A stretch of DNA of 64,000 bases, taken from assembly GCA_030544235.1 (NCBI GenBank), contig CM060484.1, positions 5,612,031 to 5,676,030 on the forward strand. The letters are read 5' to 3'. Numbering within the stretch: the first letter of the stretch is position 1; every line of letters begins with the position of its first letter. The notes below the pieces were generated by a model that was not told where the DNA came from, ran no database searches, and saw nothing but the letters and a program-made list of their open reading frames with translations. This document shows, in pieces, positions 23,576 through 35,305 of the stretch. The DNA comes from Lepturacanthus savala (Eukaryota; Chordata; Actinopteri; Scombriformes; Trichiuridae). The position numbers and the translations under genes are program-made.

Positions 23576-24060
23576 CTGTTTTCACAGACAGTTCATTTCA
23601 TCGGAGGTGATAAGAGCTTTGTGGATATCTGCCCATCAAATCGAGCTGACGGATGACAAAAATCCAGGCACAGGGCCAAGGAAATGGTACTAAAAAAAAA
23701 AAAAAGAAAAGGCACAGAATTTTCCTAAATGATCAGAGCCCATTCCGCTCAGGGCTGTTATCAATATTGAACATTACATCAGCTGTATCACTGGCTCGCC
23801 ATGCTGGGTTTTGAATGCCGCCACAGGGAGATGAGACTCCCTCAACAGAGTCTCATCTGAAGCTCGGGCATGCATCATTCTTTAATATCATATTAAAGTG
23901 AAATTGCCTACATTTAAACAGACGCAGCGATAAATCTCGTCAGCACTTGGCAGAAGCTGGTTTTATCACGGAGGGGAGAATCACTGCCCCTGCAGAGCAT
24001 CATCTTCTCGAGTCCGGCATTATTGCATGATGATGGAGCTACTGTGCTGAGAAGACTGAA
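23576..24060. promoter_or_regulatory. Candidate conserved non-coding element
   Basis: A long block of balanced composition free of low complexity except for an A run at 23692-23704. It has many homeobox and GATA-like cores (GATAAGAG, ATCAATATTG, TTTAATATCA, GATAAATC) and no open reading frame. It contains a perfect 11-bp stem-loop (separate entry). This texture is typical of vertebrate developmental enhancers around genes such as rxra. Conservation could not be tested here. Confidence 0.35.
23829..23858. repeat. Perfect 11-bp stem-loop
   Basis: AGATGAGACTC at 23829-23839 and GAGTCTCATCT at 23848-23858 are exact inverse complements around the eight-base loop CCTCAACA. It is embedded in the conserved-looking block, with no transposon ends nearby. 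Confidence 0.85.
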
Positions 24061-25092
24061 AGACTGAGAGGTTGAGTTATGAGTGTGCAAAAGGTTGAAG
24101 GTGTAGTCAAACGTTTCTTATTTTGGAGTTGAAAGACGACAGGCAATACGTTAGAAGGATAAAAGCGAAATTCTAATTCTATAACTTTTGATACATTTGT
24201 ATTTGCATTGGGGGTTTCCAGCTTATTCTTGCAATCGGATTGATTATTTTCCATTAAAATCTGTAGAAAATGTATCTGATCATTTTGTCTCCTTATTTTA
24301 TATATTTTTGTTGAAATACCTTGAAAAGAATGTTCTCCCCTTTTACCATCTAAAACATACGTCATCCATGAATACAGTCGTCACCTTCAGGATGTCCTTT
24401 TCCCATTAGTTATTTTTAGCCATCCAGGCTTCAGTGTGATTGCTGTGAATTTGCAGAGAATGAGAATACAAGTGAGAGCGTCAATGATTACACCGACTTC
24501 AGATTAAGTCTACAGGCCATTCCACAATATCGCCTCTGTCATTTTACCTTTCAATCAAACACATCTGCAAAGTGTCAAAATTGTCTTCATTCCGACCTAC
24601 AGTAGGAACCATAGTCCTGTGAATTATAGATTCTACTGTGTGTTCTTTTGTGTGTGGGATTTTAACACATTTCTGTGTAGGCGTTGGTGGGTGGAACTGT
24701 AGCGGAAACTATGAGTCACCCATGTTAACGTTTGGCCACTAATTGACATTTTACAGAAAGCATTTTTGGGGTTTTGCAGTTATGTCTCGCAAAGCTCGGT
24801 TGCTTTGCGTTGCATTGTTGCTTGATCCTGCTTCCTAATCCCACTTTGGCTTTGCAGTGTTGTGACTTGCAATCGGAGCACATCCTACAACACAATGCTG
24901 GCTTAAACTCATACGCTGATTTAGAGTCAGGATAAATGATTGGCTGGATAAAGTGTTTTTTTGACACATTTGGCTTGAGCTGCAAAGTTTTGCATGTAGG
25001 GTGACTGAGTGCATTGAAAGCTCTCAGCCTTTAAAAATAATACAATTTGGAAACATGACTCATCTGATTGGCAATGAAATAAAGGCAAACTA
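24061..25092. other. Intergenic, nothing recognised
   Basis: AT-rich sequence with short frames on both strands and no recognisable repeat or regulatory texture. Confidence 0.5.
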
Positions 25093-25200
25093 AGTGTTGG
25101 GAAAGTTACTTCAAAATATTACCATTTTTTTCCTGTAATGCTGTATATTACTGCAATACAGAAAGATCAATGCATTACATAATGCGTTACTCCAAGACTG
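25093..25200 (+). mobile_element. Short derivative of the 17.8-kb hAT-like family
   Basis: The left end AGTGTTGGGAAAGTTACTTC and right end AATGCGTTACTCC match the two ends of the element at 17770-19127. Between them about 60 bp resembles that element's 3' segment (TGTAATGC, GATCAATGCATTACA). Flanks GCAAACTA (25085-25092) and GAAAACTA (25200-25207) agree at 7 of 8 positions, consistent with a decayed 8-bp duplication. It is an internally deleted MITE-like copy. Confidence 0.7.
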
Positions 25201-28200
25201 AAAACTAATGATCTAAAACTAGAGTTTACCTTTTGAAGTGAAAAATTAAGACATTGATTACTGCTTTGAACCACAGAATAAAAACAGGACATATCTGATA
25301 TTGGTCAATAGATGTGTCCTAAATGACTTCCTTTCTAGCCAGTACAGTACAGCTGGGAGAGAGTGCGACACTGTTGGACTTCAGCTGGGTAAACATTCCC
25401 TGCCGAGGCCAGAGATCTTGTGTACACACAGGCACTGTGCACATTTAGTGAGGGGGGCCTCACAGCCGCCACAAGGATGGATGGTCTAACCAGGCCAGAG
25501 TCCATGTGGGCACAGCAGTCGAAATATGACAAGAGACCACCCCATCTGCTGAAACCATTAAGCTCCAGCGAACAGATAGCAGCCAGAGCGAGGCATCGGA
25601 TGCATCGATTCACACCTCTCGCCTCCTTATACACACACACACACGCACACATTCTTGTAAAGATGCACACAAGCCCCGCTCGTGCAGGCACGCTGTCGTT
25701 ACGCGATCCTCAGACCGCCTGTGAAGGAAATAGACTCAATGGTGCTTGAAAGAGACAGAGAGAGTAATTTCACTGAGGAGGAACATTAGAATGAAGTGGA
25801 GTAATGGGACACCTCTTCTGTGGCTTCCTGCATCCACACCTACAGACCAACACTGACACACATTTGCGCAAGACCGCAGCTAATAATAGACCGATGTGAG
25901 TCAGACATGGTGGGTGTAATAGAGATAATACATTTTCCTTTGCTGAAATTAAAGTCATTTTTCCTGTGTTTGAAAGGAGGCCTGTGGAGATATCAGGGCT
26001 AGACACTGGTGTGTGTGTGTGTGTGTGTGTGAGAGGTATGAGGCTACAGTTAGCCTAGGGGATGCAGAGAGTAACAGTGCTGCTATTCGTCTGGATTAAC
26101 TCTCCTTCCAGGAATTTATGTCGCTGCTGCCAGTCAGAAACTCCAAAAGCTAGCTTCATCTCTTATAGCATTTAGTCCTGTGTTTGTTTGTCAGTTAGTG
26201 AGATATCAAACAGTACTTGGTAGATTTTTAGAAAGCTGATGGAACATTAATCCTTCGGTGCATGAAAAACAGATTAGTTTTGTTGCAGCACCACCATCAA
26301 CTGCTTCTTTGCTTTAGAGTTTTGGTTACAAGTCTTTATAAATGAGGCATGGCTACATAATGTATTTGTAATAGCTTATGCGGTTTAGGGCAAGTCTGTC
26401 AGTACAGTCACAAAGACACAGTGACAAAGTTGATTGGATGCCATTTTGACAGTTTCTTCAACACTTCAGCATATTTTTCCCAACTGTCACCAGTTTTGGT
26501 AAAATACTTGAGCGAGGTCTGAAAAACTCTTCCAAAATCTTCTGAGGGCACCTGCACATTCAACATATCCATTTAAAAAAAATCTAAATTTATTTTGCAC
26601 AATTCATCCTTCAGCAAAAACTTATTTTCTCAGTTTTTCAGTGATTGGCTGACATGCCCGCTGTTCATGCAGCTCTGGATCTAGGTGCAGTTTAAAACTT
26701 TAAAGATAGTCTGTGTGGCCTTGGCAGAGGCACTGTTTGGGTGATTTGTTAGATATGTTGGGTGATATTTTTTAATGTGTTGGAATAGAGGTTTTGGACC
26801 TGAAACTTTTTAAACATTGGTTCCTTTTTTTTCAAGTCAAACAAGTAAAAATATTTCCAAACTTTTCAGGCGAAAAACAGCTCTGTCTTGTCAGCAGACT
26901 ACTGGAGAGCCACCCTTCCTTCACACGTTATCTGTGTGTGTGTGGGTGTGAGCCACACTCTCATGATTTACAGCTCCTCTCGCACTCTCCCCTTCTGTCT
27001 GCTGGTCAACTGCCATGGTGAAGGTGGCTACAATGGCCGGCTACGAACCACCATAAATCTGGACACTTCCTACCACTGTCTTCCACTTCAAGGGGAGCCC
27101 TGTCCTGTTGCAAACATGATTAACCCTCTTCCTCTCTGTCCACAACCCCCTGCACACACCCACCAACCTCCATCCTCCTTCCCCCAATATGAGGCCCTGC
27201 TGCAGGGGACAAAAAAAAAAAACAGGGCCTTCTTCACACCTCAGATGCAAGTAGTGTGTGGGAATCTTTCCAGATTTGCCTCGATTTTCCTGAACAGGAA
27301 ATAACTAATAAAAGTATAACAAAGACATTGGTTGGAAAAAAAAGAAACATAAATATATATTGCGGATTCTTTGCACAAAGTAAAATACCATAGGAATTCA
27401 CCTGTGAACAGACATTATACAGACATACCTAAAAGCAGTGTAGCTTGAATTTTAAATAATGTATTCTAGCTATAATGACTGTTTCTGAATAAAACAAATG
27501 TGTAAAGATAAACAGAAGAGTACATGTAAGCATCTCTGCCACAATATGCTTAGTATGAATCTAATGCTTTTTTCTTTAGGTTTTGATGAAAGCACCTCTC
27601 TTCTCTCAATGACAAAGTGAGAAAAAAAGTTTTCAAAAGGCTTTCAAACCACAAAAGACTTGTTCAAGATGAGTGAAGCGATAGTCCCAGCATGCCAATT
27701 TGCAGCTTAGTAAGGAAGTTTGCTCAGTGCTGTAAGGTTTAGAGCAGGAATAGAGACGTGTTGTCATTGAGCTGCCTCAATGCATCTATGAATTACAGTT
27801 GAAAAAAAAGGGTGGAAGGTGTCTGTCAGTGGAGAAGGGGTCCTTCAGTGAACTGTGGCACAAGCCCTCAGCTGCCTTTCAGCCTGAAGTCTGCTCCGAC
27901 CCAGAGGAAACACACACCAAACAAAACACACAACCAGAATCACCCACATTCACACGAACACACGAGTAACCAGTCTTCACCTGCCTACACAGACTACACA
28001 TACACACACCAAATGTGCACTCATTATTCTGAAGACATGAAGGTGCTTGATCTCCCTGCTGTCTGTCAGGCTCTTACTCTTGCTTACAGCCGAGGACACT
28101 GATATAACATTCTTTTAAAAATTTTATATGGCCAATCAATCCAAGCCGCTCAGGATCCTTCGTGTATCATTCAGGGAGGCAGGAGCTCAAAAACCATGAC

Positions 28201-28400
28201 TCCAAGACAAGGTGGATGAGTGGATGAGCAGAGGCAGGAAAAAAGGCAGGTGGAGTTGCTTGGAAAGGCGACTGGATGGCAGGACAGATGACTGGTGTCA
28301 CCCTGGAGGGCGACCAGGATGTAGGACAGATGGCCAGTGCTGTGCTGGAGCTGCACAACAACCAGACCGATGTAGGCAGCTGCTCTGAGATCAGAACACC
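25201..28400. other. Intergenic non-coding region
   Basis: Short AC and GT tracts at 25632-25652 and 26011-26031. Several plus-strand frames of 75-138 codons at 25420-25749 and 26794-27304 lack splice or start support and have shadow frames on the other strand. 28180-28390 has partly repeated words (AGGACAGATG with GGCCAG or ACTGG), a small degenerate tandem pattern. No gene recognised. Confidence 0.4.
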
Positions 28401-30124
28401 TGGGCCAAAAGTGATTTTATACCAGGGGCAAAAATCCTATTTCATTGATAGGGGGGCATATTCCATATTTATACATAATGCAAATGAGATCATGAATCAA
28501 TGAGGGACAAAATATGAAAATCCATGTCCTCCTCTCTACTCTTCTTCCTGTTCCCTCCTCCCTCCCCCTAGTCACTGCCGCTACAATAACTTGCATCGTT
28601 AGAGCTTGTTAACGATCATTAGGTTGGATCTGGTAAAAAAAGAGGCTGATTTTGGATATATTTTTAACAAGTGGCATGATAAATGACTTGCTGGCTTCTA
28701 CATATTAGTTTGATTGGTTTCTTCCATGCAGCTAGCTACTAGCTGACTGTCAAAATTATCTGTTGGGCCCGTTGGAACACAGCATCTGGACCAAACCACT
28801 TTGAGGAACAAGGAGGGGGAGGGTAGGTCTTAATTTTTCAACAATTAAGAAACCCATTGTTTTATATTTAGCAACATTTGTATTGTGCATTTATTTATAT
28901 TCAAAATTATTTGTGTTTACAAAGACAAAGGGGGCAATTTTGTAGTAGGGGGGGGTCATGTCCCCCCCCATGATTTCCACCTCTGCTTTAAACCTGGAGC
29001 CACTTCTAGGGCCATCTCACGGTTGTCCGTCCAGATGGCAGTAAGCAACCCCAAAAAAGACCTAGCTCTTCATTGATTAGAATGTGTCTAGGTTCACCAA
29101 ATCCAGATTGTATTGTGGTGTAGGATGGAACAGGGGGAACCCGAGTGCAGGCACTCAAGAAAAGGGAAAAGCCATGTAACAGCAACACAGTATTTAGTTT
29201 GAAGGCCGTGGAAAAAGCGAATACAGGACTGGGTCTGGAACCTGGGAACCTGGGGCTGAGGATTGGGCTGAAAGCTTGGAAGAGTGATTATCATGGGCAG
29301 GGGAGTAGGGTTGATGAAGAGAGATGATACACTCTGGCAAGGTGGTACTGGCAGAGCTGGGGTTTTTGTAGAGGCTTGATAACAGTGATGAGGTGCAGCT
29401 GTGGGGCTCTGCTCTGACTCCAGCACACGTCTCCACTCACAATATCACATACACACACAACATTGAGACCTTCAAATAACGCGTAATTTTGTGGAAGTGT
29501 ATTGTACTACTTGTAAATTTGAAATATGTCCAGCATGAGCGATTGCATTCTTTATGTTAAGTAGCTGTAAAGCTGCGAGCTTTGATGACAATTGAAGCAA
29601 TCATGTCTGCTAAATGATGATGCATCTACAGCCTGCGTCAACATGGGAAATCCTGTATTTACTCTGTGACAGCACAGGTCTATATACACAGTTGGAACAG
29701 CACGCCTGAATGGTAGATTCTAACAGATAAATCTACTTGAATATTTAGATATTCTGATTTATGGAACGAGGGGTGGACAATGACAACAATGCAGTCCATT
29801 ACAACATGACATCCATGGTCCCAGAAAGAAACTATAGAACTACAAAAAAGGAAACAAAGAACAAAAAATATTAAAAGCTTATGTTGTGGTGTTTAATGCA
29901 TTAGTAATGTACAACATTTCCACACAGAGGTCTTTTCTGACAACTTTGAATATCCACTACCAAATATATCATCACCCAAGGAAATAAGTACAACTAAGGA
30001 AACATAATTGTTAGTACTGTCAGTCCCACTAAGAATCAACACTTTAGCAATATCCTCACAGACATTTATACAGTCAATTCCTTCATAGAGTGCATTTAAA
30101 AACAACAACCTAACCTAAGGCCTA
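28401..30124. other. Intergenic region with probable old repeats
   Basis: 28410-28460 and 28925-28975 share an ordered pattern: a GGGG(G)CAA start, a short AT-rich spacer, then a run of 6-8 G. The second ends in a perfect G8/C8 palindrome. 29100-29440 has the look of an old dispersed repeat (AACCCGAGTGCAGG, then a GAGGTGCAGCTG segment), but I cannot name the family. No gene recognised. Confidence 0.35.
28948..28969. repeat. G8/C8 palindrome
   Basis: Eight G, the six-base spacer TCATGT, then eight C. This can form a very stable hairpin. Confidence 0.85.
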
Positions 30125-30320
30125 ATATGGAACCTTTTTGATGTGCCACGGGAGATGGCTGCAGTGGAAAACAACACATTCATTTGTCAATTCTGAGGCT
30201 GATCTGTCTTGGAGGTAGGAGGCAAACCAGCAGAAGGCCTGCTCTTGAATGACAACATGCTCAAGACCATCCAAGAGGAAGGAGGGATCGGCTGTGTCGA
30301 AAGCAGCGGACAGATTTCTA
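30125..30320 (-). mobile_element. LINE reverse-transcriptase fragment
   Basis: On the minus strand, reading from about 30312 downward, the peptide contains LSAAFDTAD, then FLLDGLE, then WFASYLQDRS. Known: (L)SAAFDT(V/I)DH.ILL..L and ..WF.SYL..R are the conserved block of the polymerase domain in fish LINEs of the L2/Rex1/CR1 type. The downstream frame decays after SYLQDRS. The fragment covers only about 60 codons; no endonuclease, no 3' tail and no target duplication were found. It is a dead 5'-truncated or internally eroded copy. Confidence 0.72.
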
Positions 30321-31879
30321 CAGAATTCAAATGATGTGATTTTCTGGGTCTCAAGACAAGGACAAATTATTTGTCACTGTCAAGAGAGCAAAGGGGCATC
30401 CTTAAAGCTGACAGTAATTGTTTCCAGGATGGTGAATATGTCCGAAATGGAGTAGAGAGTAGAGTTGCATCGTGTTGCGTGAGGATGACAGGACAAGCAA
30501 ATCAAACATAAATGTGTGGACTTCTATTAAGAAAGAAAACTTTCGCACCAAATGCACTTAGTCCTCAGGACAAAACAGGATGTAATTCATAAAGATAACA
30601 GCAAGTAGAAATGAGTGAACATGTCGCTCCATAATGGGGCCTGGTGCTCATTTCTACTGGAATATAAACATTGATGAAATGTCAATCGGACCAATTCTGA
30701 TTTGTTTTGCAGGTATGAAAGCAGACCACACTGGAGTAACAATTTTATTGCCTCGTGTGGACTAAATAATCAAACTAATGGTGTGAACACATAAGACTTC
30801 CATCCCCTTGTATTCACCACCTTTCACTCACTAATAGATAAAACACTTATGTCATGAGCCCATTATCTATAACGATTTACACTAGAAAGACCTGTGAAGG
30901 AGGCGCCACCTGCTCCCATGCTCCTCCTATTCCCCTCCCTCCACACCTATTTCAGAAAATGTGATGAGGTTATTATGGTATTATTTCAATAGTGTCCTCA
31001 ATGAAGGCCCAACTGCAGTAACAACACCTGTTTGATGCACCCTCAGGGACATACTCTGCCAGTGTCTTTAAAAAAAAGAAAAAAAGAAAAGAAACTCAGC
31101 GGAGGAGAGAATAAAATAAGTGAAGGAGCAACACTGTTTATGCAAATCTCATTTCACATGCGTCTTATGTCCTGCCACGCTTGCTTGGCAGTGCAGGGCT
31201 CAGATTGCGGGGCAAGTGACAGAGGAGAAGCTTAATATGACTGATTTCCTCTGTAATAATAATGCGATTGAGCACACTGTTTGCGCCGAGCACAAAGGAG
31301 CACATAAATAAGAGATGGTTTGGAGTTAAAGTGCGAACGATCAGGGGGACTTTCTGGGCAAGCCCTCTTCTCCCCAGTCTCATACACTACAGAAAAGCAT
31401 ATTTTACTTCGCTGGCGGAGTAGCAGTCTCCTGTGTGTGTATGTGTGAATGCATCATGCGCCATATGGAAGTCTTCAGTGTGTGAAGTCAGCTATTGTAC
31501 TGAATTGATGTACGAGTCTATCTAATGGATTGCTGTCAACATGTGGTCTTTATTGCATATATTGTGTCACTCTGGCTCTCACTCACCATTGTTTGCTTCA
31601 CACTCCTCTCACTCTTTAACATCTGGCAGTGTGATGTGTAGGACACCCAACAGTGCGGCTTCAAAATTTCATTTTAAAGCACAAGACTTAGATTTGTTTT
31701 CTGACCCATAACTTTGAATTAAGGATCATTTGAACGGCCCTCCATTCAATTAACATAAATTCATTACCATTTGTTTCTTACAGTCAAGCAACTATTTCAT
31801 TTTAGGGTCATACAGAATAGTTTTCAGTTCTGAATCAGTATTAAATTATGTCTAATAGCTTACAATGAGGAATAAAAAA
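30321..31879. other. Intergenic, nothing recognised
   Basis: Ordinary sequence. 31075-31100 is an A-rich AAAAAG-type patch; 31120-31390 is balanced and might be conserved. No coding or repeat evidence. Confidence 0.45.
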
Positions 31880-32200
31880 TGGAACCACACAGCTTGAATT
31901 TAGAAACTGTGCCTCAACACAGTCGTTTGTGCTTTCATGAATTTATGATGTCACAACTATAAAGTCATTGCCTGCTCCCCCATTCACAGCCATTCAAATC
32001 AAGCACTCAGAGGAGAGGCTCATGAATATTAATGAGCTAGATCAAAATTGCCTTGGTCTTTCTCGAGCTCCATTGAGAGGTTGAGATGTAAAACTATATT
32101 GAGATGATTTTTGATACTTAGAACCACAATATAGGCTATCTTGTATCTTATCAAAACTTCAAATAAAACCCAGGAAAACTGTACAATGTGGGACATTATT
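31880..32200 (-). mobile_element. TIR-type non-autonomous element, copy B (inverted relative of 19611-20101)
   Basis: Read on the minus strand it contains, in the same order as copy A, a GTCCCACATTGTACA start, CTGGGTTTTAT, GTTTTGATA, a GCTC-AGAAAGA segment, GGCTGTGAATG and GTTGTGACATCA. Divergence is considerable and the far end is eroded. It also holds CTCATGAATATTAATGAGC (32020-32038), a near-perfect palindrome. Confidence 0.6.
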
Positions 32201-34492
32201 ACTAATATTGTAACTTAAACCTTACTTATTTTTTTTTTGCTATGAGAATGTTGAGAGTAGATGGAGACAGTAAAGCTGTAGGCTGGAAAACCAAAACACT
32301 TAACTGAAATATGCTGGAATGCTCTGTTGATCTTAGGGGAGCTGCAGTTGGCTGATGGCGCCTGTGGGGACGTCAATACGAACACTTTAACAGGCGGATA
32401 ATCATTTGATCCATTGTTAATATACAAATATTGATTGTAGAAGCTTTAAATCAGAGACTATTTGATCGAGACTAAATTCAGGGTCAAAGCTACATCATCA
32501 ACTAAATCAGTCAAATCTCTGATCAGGGGCCAACCTCAAACCTAACATGTCTCTTAGCCAAGACCAACCAATACCAGGTTGTGTAACTATAGAGCTTTAC
32601 TCAAAAAAAAAAACTTTGGATTCCCAGACATACCGAGTATTCTCTCTAACTGTTATTTAATACACATTTCAGAATATTACAGGCTTCTGATGTATATAAA
32701 ACATAGAAAGTAATATGAGCCACATTATGCACGAGTGTTGGTATTGTATTTATAATTTACACGTGAGAATTCTCAATGCTCTTCATTTCAAAAGCAGTTT
32801 TATGTATTCATCAAAGTGTTTTTAATTCAATGTCAATAAATTAGCCTATAAGGATGGGCGTTAAATGAATATCAAAAAGCGCCCGGGTATCGCGTCTGAC
32901 TGAAGATCCAGACAGAACCTCGACATCAAAGTGTGATCACCCATCACACGTCCACATTTTGGACAGATACCTCCGCTCTGACAGAGCTGCTGTCATTTAC
33001 ATTGCTCAGCAGAGAGACAGAATCAAAAGGCAGAGACATCAAAAAAGCTGCCAGCAATTTTTTTCCCCCCTCTCTCTCATCATTTAGTTTCTGCCTTTCC
33101 AACCTCTCTGCTCCCCCCTCCCCAACTCCTAATCGTCAACCAAGCGGATTAGCATGTCACTGCTGGGGTATCCCATTCTCCTCAGACCAGGAGCAGAAGT
33201 CACCAGTCGGGTAACTTCATTGTACAAATGGGGTCAGGGGCAGGTCAGCTCCCAGGATTCTCCAGAGAGGAGAGGCCCTGGCTTGGCTATACCCCACGGT
33301 CTGCACACCCTCACCCCGCTCCTGGCCCATCCTCATCTTCAGCTTACCCCCACTCTGCCCCCTCCGGACCAAAGATGCTCTGGAGGTCAGCAGGCTATTT
33401 GCGAAGACACTTGGCTCTCCACAGGGGGTGAGATATCTTTTACAAGAGCCCCCTGTCATCTGGACAGTGACTAATGAAGCCAGCTTGGTGACAAGTACTG
33501 ATGAGCTGCCCCAGGCTGGTTTGGGGTCCGTTGCTCCACTGCTAATGACACCAACTCCAGCAGCACTCTCTGACTCCTGCCTTGGCAAGTTTCTAATGTG
33601 GCTCTCATCACTTCTTGATTCTCCGGCCGCAAACAAGACAGCTTTTGTTTTTTAATAAAGCTCAGGTTCATGCAGTCACTAGTGGCGAGTAGCTCCTGGC
33701 TCTTTAGGAGACACTGGGTTCCCATGGCCTGATGCTTCATTGGCATCTGCACAAAGGAGGGTGATGAATGGGCCCAAAAGGCCTGATAAAACATTAACAT
33801 GGACAGTTTGTCCAATGGGAGGAGCAGTGCAGATTAAAAGAGGGCTCAGTTTTTGTGACGCCAATTTAATCCTCATGATTTCTCAGTGCATGGGAAAAAA
33901 GTCTGCAGGGAAAAACAGAGCTTTCAAAAACAACAAGACATTAATGAAAAACAGCATGCCGCTGTGTTGACGTCTCATTATTTGGTGTTTTTGCCATAGA
34001 AGTCATGGATGAATGGGGGGAAAAAAGAGAACCTGTGGCATCAGTGTTTGGTTTGACAGAGCAGCGCTGTTCCATCTCTGGCATCACGTCAGCTGGTGAA
34101 AAGACATTCATTATTCACAAGCTCCATGTATGAATTATGTAATGTGATAGGTCATTCCCAACACTTTAGACGTAGGAGCTTTAATAGAATGCAAATATGG
34201 GCTGCCAGAGGACAAAGTAGTTAACAGCAGAGCCACTCCACCAGCCTGCTACCCCCTCCTAAAAACTCCCTGCCTAAAAAAATATGCTGATATTTTAATA
34301 TGTCTCTGGTCTTTTTGTTTCTCCAGAGATTTGTTTTATTTACCAAAAATATGCATTTAAAACAAATAGCATATTCTAGTTCTCATAAAAGGACAAAATA
34401 TGTTCAGACATCTTGCCTCTGACAGTCCCAATAACTACTACACTTTAATTTCTTAAGAAACACTTAAGACACACTTTCAAATGAGCGGTAAA
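32201..34492. other. Intergenic region with a GC-rich segment
   Basis: 32201-32930 is AT-rich with nothing recognised. 33140-33660 is GC-rich, complex, and ends at an AATAAA hexamer (33654-33659); frames are open on both strands (longest 139 codons, minus) but none shows a recognisable domain. It may be a non-coding RNA exon or a conserved element. 33660-34250 is balanced and AT-moderate with no gene. Confidence 0.35.
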
Positions 34493-34525
34493 GGGGAGTG
34501 GCAGGGGTGGGGGGTGTGTGGGGGG
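34493..34525 (+). repeat. Potential G-quadruplex tract
   Basis: Four G tracts of 4, 4, 6 and 6 separated by loops of 7, 1 and 5 bases. Confidence 0.6.
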
Positions 34526-34772
34526 TGTCATTTAAAGCAATACTATACTTCAGTCATTGGTTTCTATGCACAAATAATAATTATGGTCTCAAAGTTGTTT
34601 AGCATCAATTGACACCATGCATGAGCATATAATCTAATCAGTCGGATGATAGCCAGCTAGAAAGCCAATGAGGATCGACTATGAAAGTTTGACCACTTTT
34701 GGTTTGATGGACAGCAGTATGACCCAATGGAAATTTCCCATGACAAGACTATCCAAATCTGGACATCTGGAA

Positions 34773-34816
34773 AGCCAATAGTCAGGACTTACCAATAGCC
34801 AATAGTCAGGACTTAC
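34773..34816 (+). repeat. Two-copy 24-bp tandem repeat
   Basis: AGCCAATAGTCAGGACTTAC occurs exactly twice (34773-34792 and 34797-34816) separated by CAAT. The identity suggests a recent slippage duplication. Confidence 0.9.
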
Positions 34817-34923
34817 GAACAATATGTGACATGTGGGAACTGTGCTATTGTGAACTCGGCCAAACCATTTTCGCAAATAAGATTGAAAAAGGGGTCGCAT
34901 CTGAAGAGATTGACAGACTCGCG

Positions 34924-35305
34924 CTGCATCCAAAACCTTAGTAGCACTGCCTACTAACCAGTAGCTACTACTCCAATGCCACAGTAGCAGCATCTATATA
35001 GGACGTTAGCCAAAAGAAGGCATGTACTAAATGTACAAATGTACTACAGCACCGCCATCTTGCCCGTCCTTTGAACCCTGATGTTCAAAGGACGTACTAC
35101 AGCACTGCCGGGAAACGTTCTTCTACATTTATCGAACTCCCGGTGACTTCTGGGATAGCGTTGTGTGGTTTGCTTACACACTGCAAAACCAGATGTAGTA
35201 AACCATCCGGGTATCGTTCACATACTTGTTGAAAGCCTACTATGGTATTCAGACATTCTAGATTGCGTATTCCTTATTTTTTAAAGTTGGCGGTTTTGGA
35301 TGCAG
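34924..35305. mobile_element. MITE-like element with perfect 14-bp TIRs
   Basis: The ends are exact inverse complements: CTGCATCCAAAACC at 34924-34937 and GGTTTTGGATGCAG at 35292-35305. Subterminal GTAG/CTAC-rich sequence follows inside both ends. GTACTACAGCAC occurs twice inside (35041-35052 and 35094-35105). A perfect 12-bp hairpin lies near the centre. Repeats starting TGCATCC(A/G)AAA are common in fish. No transposase and no clear target duplication; superfamily not assigned. Confidence 0.75.
35065..35094. repeat. Perfect 12-bp hairpin inside the MITE
   Basis: CGTCCTTTGAAC at 35065-35076 and GTTCAAAGGACG at 35083-35094 flank the loop CCTGAT. Internal foldback structure is common in MITEs. 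Confidence 0.9.

Noticed and set aside
30249..30455. 68-codon plus-strand frame
   Set aside because: It is antisense to the LINE reverse-transcriptase fragment.
33217..33636. 139-codon minus-strand frame
   Set aside because: Other frames on both strands are equally open; no domain or conserved motif recognised.
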